From positions 1,535,501 to 1,599,500 of the forward strand of contig LSRY02000004.1 of the NCBI GenBank assembly GCA_001643675.2: DNA of 64,000 nucleotides, written 5' to 3'. The notes beneath the pieces are model-generated. The model saw only the letters and a list, made by a program, of their open reading frames with translations, made no database searches and was not told the DNA's origin. This document shows positions 13,001-24,966 of the stretch, piece after piece. A program made the position numbers and the translations under genes. This DNA comes from Monocercomonoides exilis (taxonomy: Eukaryota > Preaxostyla > Oxymonadida > Polymastigidae). How positions within the stretch are numbered: the stretch's first letter is position 1; the number at the start of each line of letters is the position of its first letter.

Positions 13001-16000
13001 AGGGCTGCACTTGAGCTTTGAAGATTTGGAAGTAAATTACTCGATGATTGCTATTTCATTCTCGGGAAATCAGGCACGCTTGGGCTCTGACGTTTTTTTG
13101 ATCTGTCCTTCACCTCGGATAATGATCGATAAGAACAAGTGGGCCGGCTCTGCACAGCCAGGAGATGCTAATCTTAAAACAATGTGGGTCATCGACGACG
13201 AAAGCTATCCCTCAATTAATGTTAGCATGTTAAAATACTTGTTTGTGTCGAACGATGAAATTGTATTTGTCGATAGAGAAGAAAGCAGCAACAATGCTGG
13301 ATGTGGAAACAGCAACAATCCTTGTCAAGAATTGGCGTTTGGATTTTCTCAAATGAGCAGTATAAAAACAACACTGAGCATATTGAAGTCTGCTGATTTG
13401 AGTCAGCCAATTCATTGCGAAGACGATCCTTTGACTATCTGTGGTATTGAAGAAATCAACTCGGCTCTTAAAGTGATGAATAATGGCCGCATTACATTGC
13501 TGAAAGGCTCGCAAGCAACGTATCTGTCTGTTTCTTCTCTAAATATAACGCTTCAGACAACCGCAGAACAACTCCTGCATGATGTATTTATTGAAGCAGC
13601 TGTTGGAAAAGTGTATTTTGTCTCGTGCATCTTTGGTGATCCTGATGGCGTTGAAAAGCGCTGCTGCGTGTGGATAGTGAAAGGGAATGGAAGTTCCATT
13701 AGTTTTGGCAATGTTCTTGTCGCAAAGCTACTATTTCAGTCGAGCTGTGGGTTGGCATCTATAAACAGCGGTTCGCTAGTAATCGACAAATCTACTGTTG
13801 ACACAGTGTCTACCTCAAGTGATAGCCTGATTGTCTGCATTAACGAAGCGAGCTCACGGATAAATAATACAAATATTACAACATACAAAACAGCCAAAGG
13901 CTCATTCCATAAAGTCTCCGGTTCAGGGAGCAATGTAATATCTGGACATTGCATGCTAAGTGGATGCTCATCTGCAAATGGCAACGGAGGAGCTGTTAGC
14001 TGTAAGTTGAGCGAAAATGGCCAATTCTTGATAAATGGGGCTATCATAACATGCTGCAACGTAAACGAAGGCAATGGCAAAGGAGGAGGAGTATTCATGC
14101 ATTTGAAAGACCCATACGGGACTTTTTTATTCGAAGAGATCGATTTCAATCAAAACAACGGCTATGAGGGGCGTGATATGTTCGTTGATTGCAAAAGCTT
14201 AAATGAGAGCATTTATCCTTCAAACATCAAAGTTCCGTTTTACAACAGCGAGGGCATCGAAATTGTTGATATCAAGGGAAGCGACAGAACACACTTTTCT
14301 GATTCTGTGGATCTTGCCATGTTTTTGTATCAAAAGCAGGCAACCAGCATCTATGTATCTAAAACAGGGTACGACATGATCGGATGCGGAGCAGAAGAAT
14401 ATCCGTGCTTTTCATTCAAAAGAGGAGCAACAAATTTAAATGAGCAGTCTTTCGAAAAGGAGATATTGATTGGCACGGAAACATATATTCAAGAGCCTGT
14501 TGATGTTTCTTCTTTTTTGATATCTTCTTCAACAAGTTCAAAAGCAAGCATTTTGTTCAAGCCTGAAATAATCGGAAATAGCAGAAATGCAATTCTCGAA
14601 GCCACACACCAACTAGCCGTGATATTAATTTCGTTTCATATCCCTTCAGCATTTTCTTCAAATGTCGACTGCCTCATATTTGCATCAGACACCCAGCTCA
14701 GAATCGCAAATAGTTCCTTCATCCAGAACGGAACAGATCCACTCTTGTTTGCGCTAATTCGGACATCTGGAGGGTCCGTTGAAGTGAACTCCTGCAATAT
14801 TTCGGCGATAACTGCCAGATTTACTCCATTTGCCATTTCAGGTAACCTCTATCTTGCAGATGCGCAATTATCGCAACTAAAAGTACCAGAGTCCCTTAGA
14901 GGAGGGGCACTTGACGTTTGCCTCTCAGAAGATAATGCTGTTTCGCTGAAGACAAGCGATCTTTCGTTTTGTGAATGCTCTCGAAATGAAGGAAAAGGAG
15001 GATTTTTGTATCTGGACTGCACTCTGTCCGCTGCTTCTCAGCCTCTAAAAATTGATGCAATTACTGTTAGCAGTAATATGGCACATATTGGCAAAAACAT
15101 TTTTTTGGAAAGCAAAAATTTAAATGAGAGTGTGACGCTGAATTCTTTTGCATTTGATTATTACAAAATAATGAATGATAGCAATGCCTTTGCTGGGCAC
15201 GATTCAATTATTGGAGATGCTGATCTCTTCATGTTTGTTGTTGAGTACAGAAGCTCAAATATATATGTGGCACACACAGGCTTTGATGTGAGGAGATGCG
15301 GAAGTAAATTTGAGCCATGCAAAACGGCTTGGGCTGGCATGCAGCATTTGACTGGAGAGAACCAATTCCTCCAGTTGCTCATCACCAAGGAAACTATAAT
15401 TCAAGATGCTTATGACGTAAGCGGCTATATTTTGGAAGGATACTCACAAACATCCGAATTAACAAATCACACATTGTTTTTTTCGAAAAAAAATGAAGGT
15501 GAATCCGATCCGTTTCTTCTCAACTCTAGATATTTGACAATCAGAGATTTGCTTGTATTTGTTTCTTCGGATTTCGGAAACAGTAAAGGCGGAGTGATTA
15601 TGAACGAAAACGGAACCATCGAAGTTTTGCGGAGCGGCTTTTCTTCAGAAGCAACAATCGGAACTGAAAGTAATTGCTCATTTCTGTTGATGAAGCGAGG
15701 ATACCTCCGAGTGTCGCAATTTGTTGTGTCGTCGTGTAACGTTGGAAATAATATTTTTGCTGTTTCAAACAATAGCGAATGCACCTTTAATGAAATGACA
15801 ATATCGAACGTGAACATAACTGAAGCGTGCATATGTCTGGTTAATTACTCATCAGTGGCAAGCGTCAATGAGTTCGCTGCTGGAACAATAACTGTGGAAA
15901 ATTCTTCATTTACTAGCATTGCCAGAAGTGATAACGGCTCATGTATTATCGCATCTTCATCTGAAGGAGGAATTGTCAAGATCAGAAATTGTTCATTCAG

Positions 16001-19000
16001 AGAATGCAGGTCAAGAGATAGCGAAAGAGGTGGGATGGCATTTTTAAATCTTGGTGTAAATTCATCGTTCACATTTTTGTCGTCGTCGATAATTCAAAGC
16101 TTTTGCAGTGAAGAATATGGCAAAGGAGGAGGAACCTATCTTTTATTCGGCGAAGTTGGCGATCTGAATTTTCTTTTCCAAAACTCAACATTTAGTGGAA
16201 ATTCCGCGTTTATTGGGCGAGATATCTTTATTGAATGTTTTAGCCTTTCTTCTCAAATCAATGAAAGCCAGTTTAGATTGGATCTTCGGGAAAGTGAGTA
16301 TCACAGATCAAATGCCATTTACGGAATAGACAAGACAGACCATGCTTCAACACCTTTTGATTTAATGGAACTCATTACAATGTTCCAGAATGATCGTATT
16401 GTTGTTTCATCAAATTTTGAAGCAGGCGGAGATAATAGCAAACAATGTGGAAAGGTTAATTATCCTTGTTTGACAATCGATTATGGCCTGAAGCATGTGA
16501 CATATGATTTATTAACTCAAGTGCTAATAGATATTTCTTCGTCTCTTGAAGCAGAAATTACGCTCGATGGGATAAGTGTCATGTCTCTTTCAAAGAATAT
16601 TTGCGATGTGACAGTCAATCTTAGAAATAGGGGCAACTCAAGTTATGTCATCACAACAAATTTGCAAAGTTCCATTTCTGACATTAGATTTCTGTTAACC
16701 TCCTCTTTGTCCAATTTTTATTTCTCATTCATTTTTGTGGAGAACGGTTTTTTGAATATTAATAACTGTGCCCTTGCTCCAGTGTTGCATGACATCGCAA
16801 ATCAAAGAAATATCCCCGATAAGTTGTTGTTAAGTGCGCATATAATTGAGGTTGAAAATGGATTCTTGCTTGTTAATTTCTTGGAAATTAATAGTTTTTC
16901 TTGTTTGAAATCAGTAATCAGGCTTGGGAAATCCGAAAATAACGTAGCTTTAACGGGATTGTGCATTAATGATGTAGACATCTCCGATGCAAACGTTATC
17001 GATATTCATCAAACAAACGCTGGAGGCCAAAAAAATACTCCGATCGTAAATATAACTCTTTCGGCATTATTGCTCAAAAATATAGTCGTTTCAACTTCAA
17101 ATAACTGCAACATTATTTCGTGTTCCGATGTTCCTCAATTACATGTACAGAACTGTACAATAAGTAATTGTTCGATGCCAAATGGAGGTCACGTTATGAA
17201 ATATGAAAAATGTGAACACTTTTATTTGGATTCCTGTTTGATTGATGGTAGATATGAACGCAATAAAGCAAATAGCAATGAACGAGACAAAAACTATGCA
17301 TGCTACTGGAATGAATCGCTCATAAGTATTGCTAATTGTTCGGCAGAAATCAAGGACTCTTCTTTTTCAAACTCCATCAAAGGTGGACTAACAGTTTTGG
17401 GTAGTAATGTTACGATGATTGATGGGAAATTCGAAAATAATAATCCACAAATATTGTTATATCCTTCGATTCGCCGTAATATATTTTGCTCTAGAAATGG
17501 GGTGTTGAATATAGAAAGTCTAAAGGGAGGAGACGGATTGTTACATAACTCTTCTTTATGGATTCTAAATGAAGGATGCGAGCTTTTAGGAATGCCATCT
17601 GAACGCCAGTCTCCGTTTTTCATTCCAACTTTGGAAAAAGTCGAAAGTGAACGCATCGAAGAAGAAATCAGTTTTATAATGAAAGGAACACTTCTTCTTC
17701 CTTGCAACTTATCTTTTCAGATCATCACGACTGTTGACGACACAGACTTTATCGTGAACCATCAATTTTGTGATGATGGCTTTGTTTCAGAAGAAGAAGT
17801 GGATTGCACAATAGGCATATCGGAAATTCCAGTTATTCCCGAGCCAGCCAAGGTTTCTATTAGAATTCTTTTTGGCGATTTGCAGTTTCCAAAACACACC
17901 AATGCATTTATCTTGAAGAATGGAAGTGAGCTTCAGATGAATGGAGAAGAAAAAGTAGCAGAAGGAGGAAATAGTCAAGGATTATCATGGAGCACAATTG
18001 TTCTGATAGTGCTTCTATTTTTTGTGCTTGTGGTAGCAATTGCTTTTATTGTCCGTTGGAGAAAGCAAAAGAAAAGAACAGAAGAGCTGGAGGTAATTGT
18101 GGAAGACACAGTGAAGAAGGACCCAAAAGCATTTGAGATGGTAACGATGGAGATGTCTCCAGAAGATCAGTGGAGAAGAGCTGAGAGGGAAGCAGAGAAG
18201 AAGAATGAAGAGAGGATAAAGAAGAGAGTGAATGAGAAAAGCTTGGGACATTCGGAGTCATCAGAGCATCTTCTATCTGAGAGTGGCTCCACCGAATATA
18301 TTTTGGGGAGAGATTCAGACAAGATCCCAGAATGGGCATTGGAGAAAGTTGATGATGATGATGAAACAAGAAAGAGAACGCCATCGCCATCTATTTCATC
18401 CACTTCAACCACAGACACTTCAGACACAGAATCCACATTTGTTCGGAGAGAGGATCTGTGCCCAACCACTTCATCCATGTCGAATCTGGCGGATGCAATG
18501 GCATGTTCTTCTCCTCATGAGAAACTGATTGTGGATCTGAGAGATTCGCTGTTCATGCTGCTGCACGGAAGGAATGAGAAGAAAGAGATGGCAATTGGCA
18601 CGCTTCAGGAGAGAGAATATACAGCTGTCCAAATCCTGTTCTGGGTGGCCAACCTTGCTCTCCACTCATTTGATGAGATGGACAATCCTCTCTCTTCACT
18701 TGCCAATCTGAGTCCTCACATTGTGTTGTTCTCAGAACATATGGTCATCTGCGTTGTCATGCGCTCCGACTTCTCTTCTGATGATTCAGATTCATCATCT
18801 ATCTCTTCATCAACTGTTGTGACATCTGCAAGCGACGACGATGATGATGACTCTCTGCCCTCTTCAGCATTTGAGGATGAGGACGATTACAAAAAAGAGT
18901 GTCTGAGATGGAAAGCACCCGAGCTGCTGATCAACAAGAAGATGGGGGCAACAAAGGAATCTGTTGCCTTTTCAATTGGGATGATGCTGTGGGAGTGCTT

Positions 19001-19307
19001 GACGCTGAAGATCCCATTTGGGGAGTATGAGGCCGAGGTGGCGGGGCAGAAGATTGTGAATGGAGAGAGGCCAAACTTGGAAGCAATCAAGAAGCAAACG
19101 CTGAAAGCAATCATAAAAGGATGCATTGCAGGTGAAACAGCGGAGAGATATTCCATGTCTGCACTGAAGCGCGAATTCATCCAGCTCTTTCCGCCAGGAG
19201 CTGTGATGCTCACAATATCTGATGCAGTGGATTATGACGAACCGTCCGTTCAAGATCAAACGCAATACAGGACTGGCCCAGAAAGCCAAAGTATTACCAA
19301 TCCCTGA
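7079..19307 (+). CDS. Giant beta-helix membrane protein with pseudokinase tail, copy A-left
   Basis: Surface-receptor-like protein of 4,076 residues. Residues 1-17 are a signal peptide (MFSFILLLVLYGAICAS). The ectodomain to about 3630 is Ser/Asn/Cys-rich with recurring GGG(I/T)(Y/F) turns and many N-glycosylation sequons, as in pectin-lyase-fold parallel beta-helices. It has eight spaced CG-x5-PC motifs (near 8688, 9723, 10914, 12118, 13300, 14384, 15297 and 16445). One membrane helix (17989-18053) is followed by a basic stop-transfer RWRKQKK, an acidic linker, and a kinase C-lobe-like domain (WKAPELL; FSIGMMLWECLTLKIPFGEY) with no HRD or DFG. The frame is broken twice, by T4 at 10115-10118 (T5 in the other arm) and G5 at 11689-11693 (G6). 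Restoring these lengths gives one 12,231-nt frame, so the gene is probably intact. Oxymonad genomes carry families of such proteins; ligand and partner are unknown. Confidence 0.85.
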
Positions 19308-19588
19308 ATGGATACATACACATATTCCAGAAAGTTGTGCACTTCTTCTGATATCCTCACAGAATTTGCATCACCAACATGAACTATCGCAAAGGATAGA
19401 GCACGAAGCACGAAGGATGTTGAAGGCATTTTATTTCTTGCAAGATTTCCGTTTATCCTCTTTTCGCAATTATGCATTCTTCTTCTTTTGTTTTTTAATA
19501 TATTTTCATATCACCAGATTTTGTATTTGCCTTTTTCCGAAACATGCCGTTCGGCATCGAATGGACTGCCAGTTTGCTTAATCTCAGA

Positions 19589-20111
19589 TTATTTCCCTTT
19601 TTCATTTGCATTCAAAACTTTAAAAATATTCATCAACTGATGCCGCAATACTGCCAGCAGGAAGACAACTGCAATCATACAAATAAATAATAAAGCAATA
19701 TGTTTCATGCCATGACATAGCGCACCGTCCAATGCAATTGTCTTTCCATCTCTATAAGAATGGCATGATGCAGAATACAAATCCCCATTGCCGTTCGTTC
19801 GATTGTCTGCTCCTTTGATCTAATTGCTTCAGAATACTCAATAATACGGTGGTAAGAAAAAAACTTTCGAGATGGCCTCTTTGTGGAAGATATCGTTATC
19901 TTTTCTCATCATCGAATTAAAAAAGCTCAAATCCTAAAGGGGCACCAAATAAAGAGAAGCTTGACGTAGAAATGCTCTGCACGGAAGAAGAAACAAAGTC
20001 CATTCTTTTTGCATTCGGCTGCACTTTCGAAACAATGGAGAAAAAAATTACTTGTTTCCATTTTGCATAAACGTATCGCATTGCCCTCTTCAGAAGCAAA
20101 TCCATTGCCAT
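19589..20111 (-). CDS. Possible small membrane-protein gene (C), left copy
   Basis: Mirror of 24967-25489. The minus-strand frame ending at 19589 encodes a hydrophilic stretch then one strong membrane helix (HIALLFICMIAVVFLLAVL) and a short basic tail. A second frame starting at an ATG at 20111 (MAMDLLLKRAMRYVYAKWKQ) could be its first exon, but I found no junction I trust. It could also be a 3' extension of gene B through alternative splicing. One substitution separates the arms here: the last codon is AAA in this copy and GAA in the other. Confidence 0.3.
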
Positions 20112-20281
20112 TTAATAGATTTTCATGCCCTCACTCAAGAATCTTGAGAATTTCGCTTCATTTTCCCTCCCCCTCAACTCCGCAAATGTTTCCTTTAGCA
20201 GTTCTTATCCCTCACAATTCCTTCTTCTCCTATTGTCCATTCTTTCGCAAAATCTTCAGTTCTCTCCTATTCCTGACCACT

Positions 20282-21668
20282 TTAGCCACAAATAGCATAG
20301 GTAATTCTTCTCTGAAAGACAAGACAAATCAAAACAAAATAAAGGCCTTCTCCTTTCTGTTTTGCTTTGTTAACTGAAATGAAAGCTACCTGTCGAAGCA
20401 TTGGAAAATGTCGAAAAGTCATCATTTGCGTGATAAATGCGCTAATATTTCTAATCCGCTTGGCAATTGAGAAGAGAAGGTAAATCCGGCGCAAGTGACT
20501 CCTGGAAAACACCACCAGTAAACTTCACATTATCTTCGCAAGTTTTTCATAGAAAACTGAAAAGAATAACAATTTATGCAAATAGAACGCTCAGATGCCA
20601 ACGAAGACGCAGAAAGCGAACCTGTAAATGATGGCAATGAATAATTTTTGCTGATGCCCTTGACTTCGTGTCTTTAATGAAGCGATTCAAAGCAAAAGCT
20701 GTGTGCTCGATTGAGCTCTTATCAACGAAAAAGAAGATACCCAACCACGAGGCAGCCGTGGACACGGAAAAAACAAAGAAATGACATTGCTGGAAAATAG
20801 TTAATTCTTGTATATCCCTTGGGTGAATAATGAATGCCAAAATACCTTTCTAAGGCTGAAAATAAGAGAAAATAAGCTGCACATGGCATAAATGCCGATT
20901 CTGTGAACTGATGATGTTGCCCGACAAATTTAGTTCTGAGCATTGCAACAAGCATCTGGAGCAAATTTTACTAACAAAAAAATCACAAATAAAAAGCCAG
21001 AACACGAATGGAAAATATGCGCACAAACCTCCTGAGCAAAAAATAATACACTGACCAACACACACCAAGTCTTTGAACGGAACGAAAAATAAAAAAAAGG
21101 TAGACAAGAAGAAAATAAAATAAAAAAGAAAATGATAAAGAAAACGAATAACAACAGCAATAATAACAAAAAATACCTTTTCAACAAAAAAATTGTTTGA
21201 AGCACGCCAAATGCAGTCAATTATCTTGCAGTGAATTCTGCTGGCACGGCAACGGATAAACAAAAATCAAATAATAAATGCAAAGAAGCAAAATCATGAA
21301 TTTTATTATTATTATGCAGATAAATAAATGTCTCCTTCTTTTTCCTGATGATTCCCCCAAAAACTCTTGCATTGCATTCCGCAAATATTCGTTGAACTTT
21401 TGCCCCTGCCAATGCAGATTGCATGAACAACGGATTCAATCCCGGAGCACAGCTACCATTTTCGAGGCCTGGGGCTCTTGCCACAAATTAGAACCTCTTC
21501 CAGAACATCAAATTCGAAAAAGAAAGAAAGGAAGGAAGGAAACATCCAATTTCTAATATGATCGCAAAAAGATGCATTTCGAACATATAGATCCGACACA
21601 TTTCGTGCATTAGCTGCCTGCAAATTATCCGGCTCCACCATGTTTGTATTATCTTCCTCTGCTTCCAT
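20282..21668 (-). CDS. Polytopic membrane protein, eight exons (gene B, left copy)
   Basis: Predicted 329-residue integral membrane protein, convergent with gene A. The ATG at 21668 opens MEAEEDNTNMVEPDNLQ. Seven introns of about 27-92 nt with GT...AG ends join eight exons, and every junction keeps phase to a TAA at 20284-20282. Hydrophobic segments appear in exon 2 (ICIIIIKFMILLLCIYYLIF), exon 3 (several, from FFVIIAVV to CAYFPFVFWLFICDFF), exon 4 (AMCSLFSLIFSL) and exon 5 (FFVFSVSTAASWLGIFFFV), so about five or six helices. A basic helical region (LRRIYLLFSIAKRIRNIS) ends the protein. This copy has the longer homopolymers in exon 3 and reads through there, whereas the right copy is two bases shorter. 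I recognise no family. One 27-nt intron before exon 7 is unusually short, which is the weakest point of the model. Confidence 0.55.
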
Positions 21669-22309
21669 CTTCGAAGCCTCCTTGAATTTTTGAGTCGGTC
21701 CATTCTGCTCCACCCTGCCTTAAAGTCGCTCAAATCGCTTTTCAGATTCAGTCCATTCAATATGATAATAAAAAAAAAATATCGCTGCATTCACGCCTTG
21801 TCTTCTGCAGACACGCTGAAACGCTCTCCATCACAGCTCCTGCCTCTCTGCTAAATCTGCTAAATCTGCTAAATCTGCCATACCGCTTTGCTTTCATTTC
21901 ATAAGTTTGACGTGGTGCTAAAAGTGGTTGCGCAAAAATAACTGCACGAAAAATGATGTTTTCAAGAATATACAAGCTCCGTGCAGCCATGCTTCGCGCA
22001 GCTCCAGCCTGCGCTCTTGCTCCGTAAAAATCAAGCGTTTTCATCTTGTCTCAATTCTTCACATCCTGTGCGTTCAAATCAGTTTGTGCTCTGACTGCTC
22101 TTTTGTCTCCTTGTTTCCTCAGCCGGCTGGCAGAGGGCAGCAAATCGCGCAAACCTCGTGGGTGCTTGCAGTGAGACATTGCGTGCATTCTGCTCGCATT
22201 GCCAGACCCAGAGCTTCGCACAAAAAGTGTTGAATCACAACAAAGCTATTCAAAATATCACTTGCCAACATTTCTTTTCAATAATGGAGCCTCAAAAAAT
22301 AAAATCATC
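21669..22309. other. Centre-proximal arm region, probable gene B promoter (left)
   Basis: About 640 bp between the gene B start codon and the inner end of the left arm, more GC-rich than the central spacer. It contains three tandem copies of TAAATCTGC (21852-21878, mirrored at 23202-23228). Frames of 95-101 codons exist on both strands but look accidental. Since the two B genes diverge from here, this DNA probably carries their promoter. No named element is visible. Confidence 0.4.
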
Positions 22310-22769
22310 GGAAGATGTTTTTTGTCTTCCATAGAAATACACGCTGATGCACAGGTCTAAAAACTTATTTGTTAAAATCAGAATAAAAATATATTTTTTG
22401 TTATATATTTAAATTCATAATGTTATTCTTTTGGAATTTTTTAAAACACCATTTATATGAAATTATCAATTAAGCATTGCTCTTTGAGGTTCTTTGCTTT
22501 AATAAAGGGGAAAGGATTTAATTTTTTTTTTAAATTGTTTTAACTGAAAAAACCAAAAACAGTTTCAATATAATTTAAATATCAAAATTGAGAATAATTG
22601 AAAAGTGTCATCAAATGAAAGATATTCATTCGAACTAGAAAAAAATAATTTGAAATATCAGAAAAGCAAAATCACAAAATCAATTAGCTCATATTTTGTT
22701 TCAAATTTGACTCAAATTCCACACATGCATCAACAAGTATATTTCTGTGAAAGACAAAAAATATCTGTT
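22310..22769. other. Central spacer of the palindrome
   Basis: This is 460 bp of AT-rich DNA without a credible gene. Its two ends (22310-22355 and 22725-22769) remain recognisable as diverged reverse complements, for example around GATGTTTTTTGTCTTCCATAG against its partner. The original palindrome may therefore have extended further inward before sequence change made the centre asymmetric. An asymmetric spacer of this sort stabilises long palindromes against hairpin extrusion. Confidence 0.85.
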
Positions 22770-23411
22770 GATGATTTTATTTTTTGAGGCTCCATTATTG
22801 AAAAGAAATGTTGGCAAGTGATATTTTGAATAGCTTTGTTGTGATTCAACACTTTTTTTTGCGAAGCGCTGGGTCTGGCAATGCGAGCAGAATGCACGCA
22901 ATGTCTCACTGCAAGCACCCACGAGGTTTGCGCGATTTGCTGCCCTCTGCCAGCCGGCTGAGGAAACAAGGAGACAAAAGAGCAGTCAGAGCACAAACTG
23001 ATTTGAACGCACAGGATGTGAAGAATTGAGACAAGATGAAAACGCTTGATTTTTACGGAGCAAGAGCGCAGGCTGGAGCTGCGCGAAGCATGGCTGCACG
23101 GAGCTTGTATATTCTTGAAAACATCATTTTTCGTGCAGTTATTTTTGCGCAACCACTTTTAGCACCACGTCAAACTTATGAAATGAAAGCAAAGCGGTAT
23201 GGCAGATTTAGCAGATTTAGCAGATTTAGCAGAGAGGCAGGAGCTGTGATGGAGAGCGTTTCAGCGTGTCTGCAGAAGACAAGGCGTGAATGCAGCGATA
23301 TTTTTTTTTTATTATCATATTGAATGGACTGAATCTGAAAAGCGATTTGAGCGACTTTAAGGCAGGGTGGAGCAGAATGGACCGACTCAAAAATTCAAGG
23401 AGGCTTCGAAG
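22770..23411. other. Centre-proximal arm region, probable gene B promoter (right)
   Basis: Mirror of 21669-22309 and upstream of the right-hand gene B. It has three tandem 9-bp GCAGATTTA units at 23202-23228. Several substitutions against the left arm lie within its first 110 bp (for example GCGCTTCGCA against GAGCTTCGCA). No gene is supported. Confidence 0.4.
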
Positions 23412-24796
23412 ATGGAAGCAGAGGAAGATAATACAAACATGGTGGAGCCGGATAATTTGCAGGCAGCTAATGCACGAAATGTGTCGGATCTATATGTTCG
23501 AAATGCATCTTTTTGCGATCATATTAGAAATTGGATGTTTCCTTCCTTCCTTTCTTTCTTTTTCGAATTTGATGTTCTGGAAGAGGTTCTAATTTGTGGC
23601 AAGAGCCCCAGGCCTCGAAAATGGTAGCTGTGCTCCGGGATTGAATCCGTTGTTCATGCAATCTGCATTGGCAGGGGCAAAAGTTCAACGAATATTTGCG
23701 GAATGCAATGCAAGAGTTTTTGGGGGAATCATCAGGAAAAAGAAGGAGACATTTATTTATCTGCATAATAATAATAAAATTCATGATTTTGCTTCTTTGC
23801 ATTTATTATTTGATTTTTGTTTATCCGTTGCCGTGCCAGCAGAATTCACTGCAAGATAATTGACTGCATTTGGCGTGCTTCAAACAATTTTTTGTTGAAA
23901 AGGTATTTTTGTTATTATTGCTGTTGTTATTCGTTTTCTTTATCATTTTCTTTTTTATTTTATTTTCTTCTTGTCTACCTTTTTTTTATTTTTCGTTCCG
24001 TTCAAAGACTTGGTGTGTGTTGGTCAGTGTATTATTTTTTGCTCAGGAGGTTTGTGCGCATATTTTCCATTCGTGTTCTGGCTTTTTATTTGTGATTTTT
24101 TTGTTAGTAAAATTTGCTCCAGATGCTTGTTGCAATGCTCAGAACTAAATTTGTCGGGCAACATCATCAGTTCACAGAATCGGCATTTATGCCATGTGCA
24201 GCTTATTTTCTCTTATTTTCAGCCTTAGAAAGGTATTTTGGCATTCATTATTCACCCAAGGGATATACAAGAATTAACTATTTTCCAGCAATGTCATTTC
24301 TTTGTTTTTTCCGTGTCCACGGCTGCCTCGTGGTTGGGTATCTTCTTTTTCGTTGATAAGAGCTCAATCGAGCACACAGCTTTTGCTTTGAATCGCTTCA
24401 TTAAAGACACGAAGTCAAGGGCATCAGCAAAAATTATTCATTGCCATCATTTACAGGTTCGCTTTCTGCGTCTTCGTTGGCATCTGAGCGTTCTATTTGC
24501 ATAAATTGTTATTCTTTTCAGTTTTCTATGAAAAACTTGCGAAGATAATGTGAAGTTTACTGGTGGTGTTTTCCAGGAGTCACTTGCGCCGGATTTACCT
24601 TCTCTTCTCAATTGCCAAGCGGATTAGAAATATTAGCGCATTTATCACGCAAATGATGACTTTTCGACATTTTCCAATGCTTCGACAGGTAGCTTTCATT
24701 TCAGTTAACAAAGCAAAACAGAAAGGAGAAGGCCTTTATTTTGTTTTGATTTGTCTTGTCTTTCAGAGAAGAATTACCTATGCTATTTGTGGCTAA
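23412..24796 (+). CDS. Polytopic membrane protein, eight exons (gene B, right copy)
   Basis: Second copy of the 329-residue membrane protein. Exons: 23412-23585, 23675-23818, 23856-24106, 24171-24232, 24289-24475, 24522-24549, 24577-24688 and 24767-24796. Exon 3 is two bases short relative to the left arm (T6 for T7 near 23888 and T5 for T6 near 23904). With those restored, all exon phases agree and the coding length is 990 nt. The protein starts with an acidic, hydrophilic 60-residue segment, then a linker (FNEYLRNAMQEFL), then five or six membrane helices rich in Phe, Cys and Tyr. No catalytic motif is visible and the family is not recognised. The gene is head-to-head with its twin across the palindrome centre and tail-to-tail with gene A. 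Confidence 0.5.
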
Positions 24797-24966
24797 AGTG
24801 GTCAGGAATAGGAGAGAACTGAAGATTTTGCGAAAGAATGGACAATAGGAGAAGAAGGAATTGTGAGGGATAAGAACTGCTAAAGGAAACATTTGCGGAG
24901 TTGAGGGGGAGGGAAAATGAAGCGAAATTCTCAAGATTCTTGAGTGAGGGCATGAAAATCTATTAA

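Larger units (their letters stand above)
7005..22309. repeat. Left arm of a giant palindrome
   Basis: Bases 7005-22309 (15,305 bp) are the reverse complement of 22770-38070 (15,301 bp). The outer edge is sharp: identity starts at AATCTGTTCACTGATCG (7005) and stops at 38070 on the other side. The inner edge is soft, with recognisable but diverged similarity for about 45 bp more. Differences noticed are nine one-base homopolymer length changes plus a few substitutions, mostly within about 110 bp of the inner edge, and one near 19607. The arm contains gene A (7079-19307), gene B (minus) and possibly C. Such near identity implies a recent inverted duplication or continuing gene conversion between arms. 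Confidence 0.95.

Noticed and set aside
21757-23323. Frames of 95-101 codons on both strands beside the palindrome centre
   Set aside because: They overlap each other in opposite strands, one reads through the 9-bp tandem repeat as RFSRFSRFS, and neither has splice partners or domain-like sequence.
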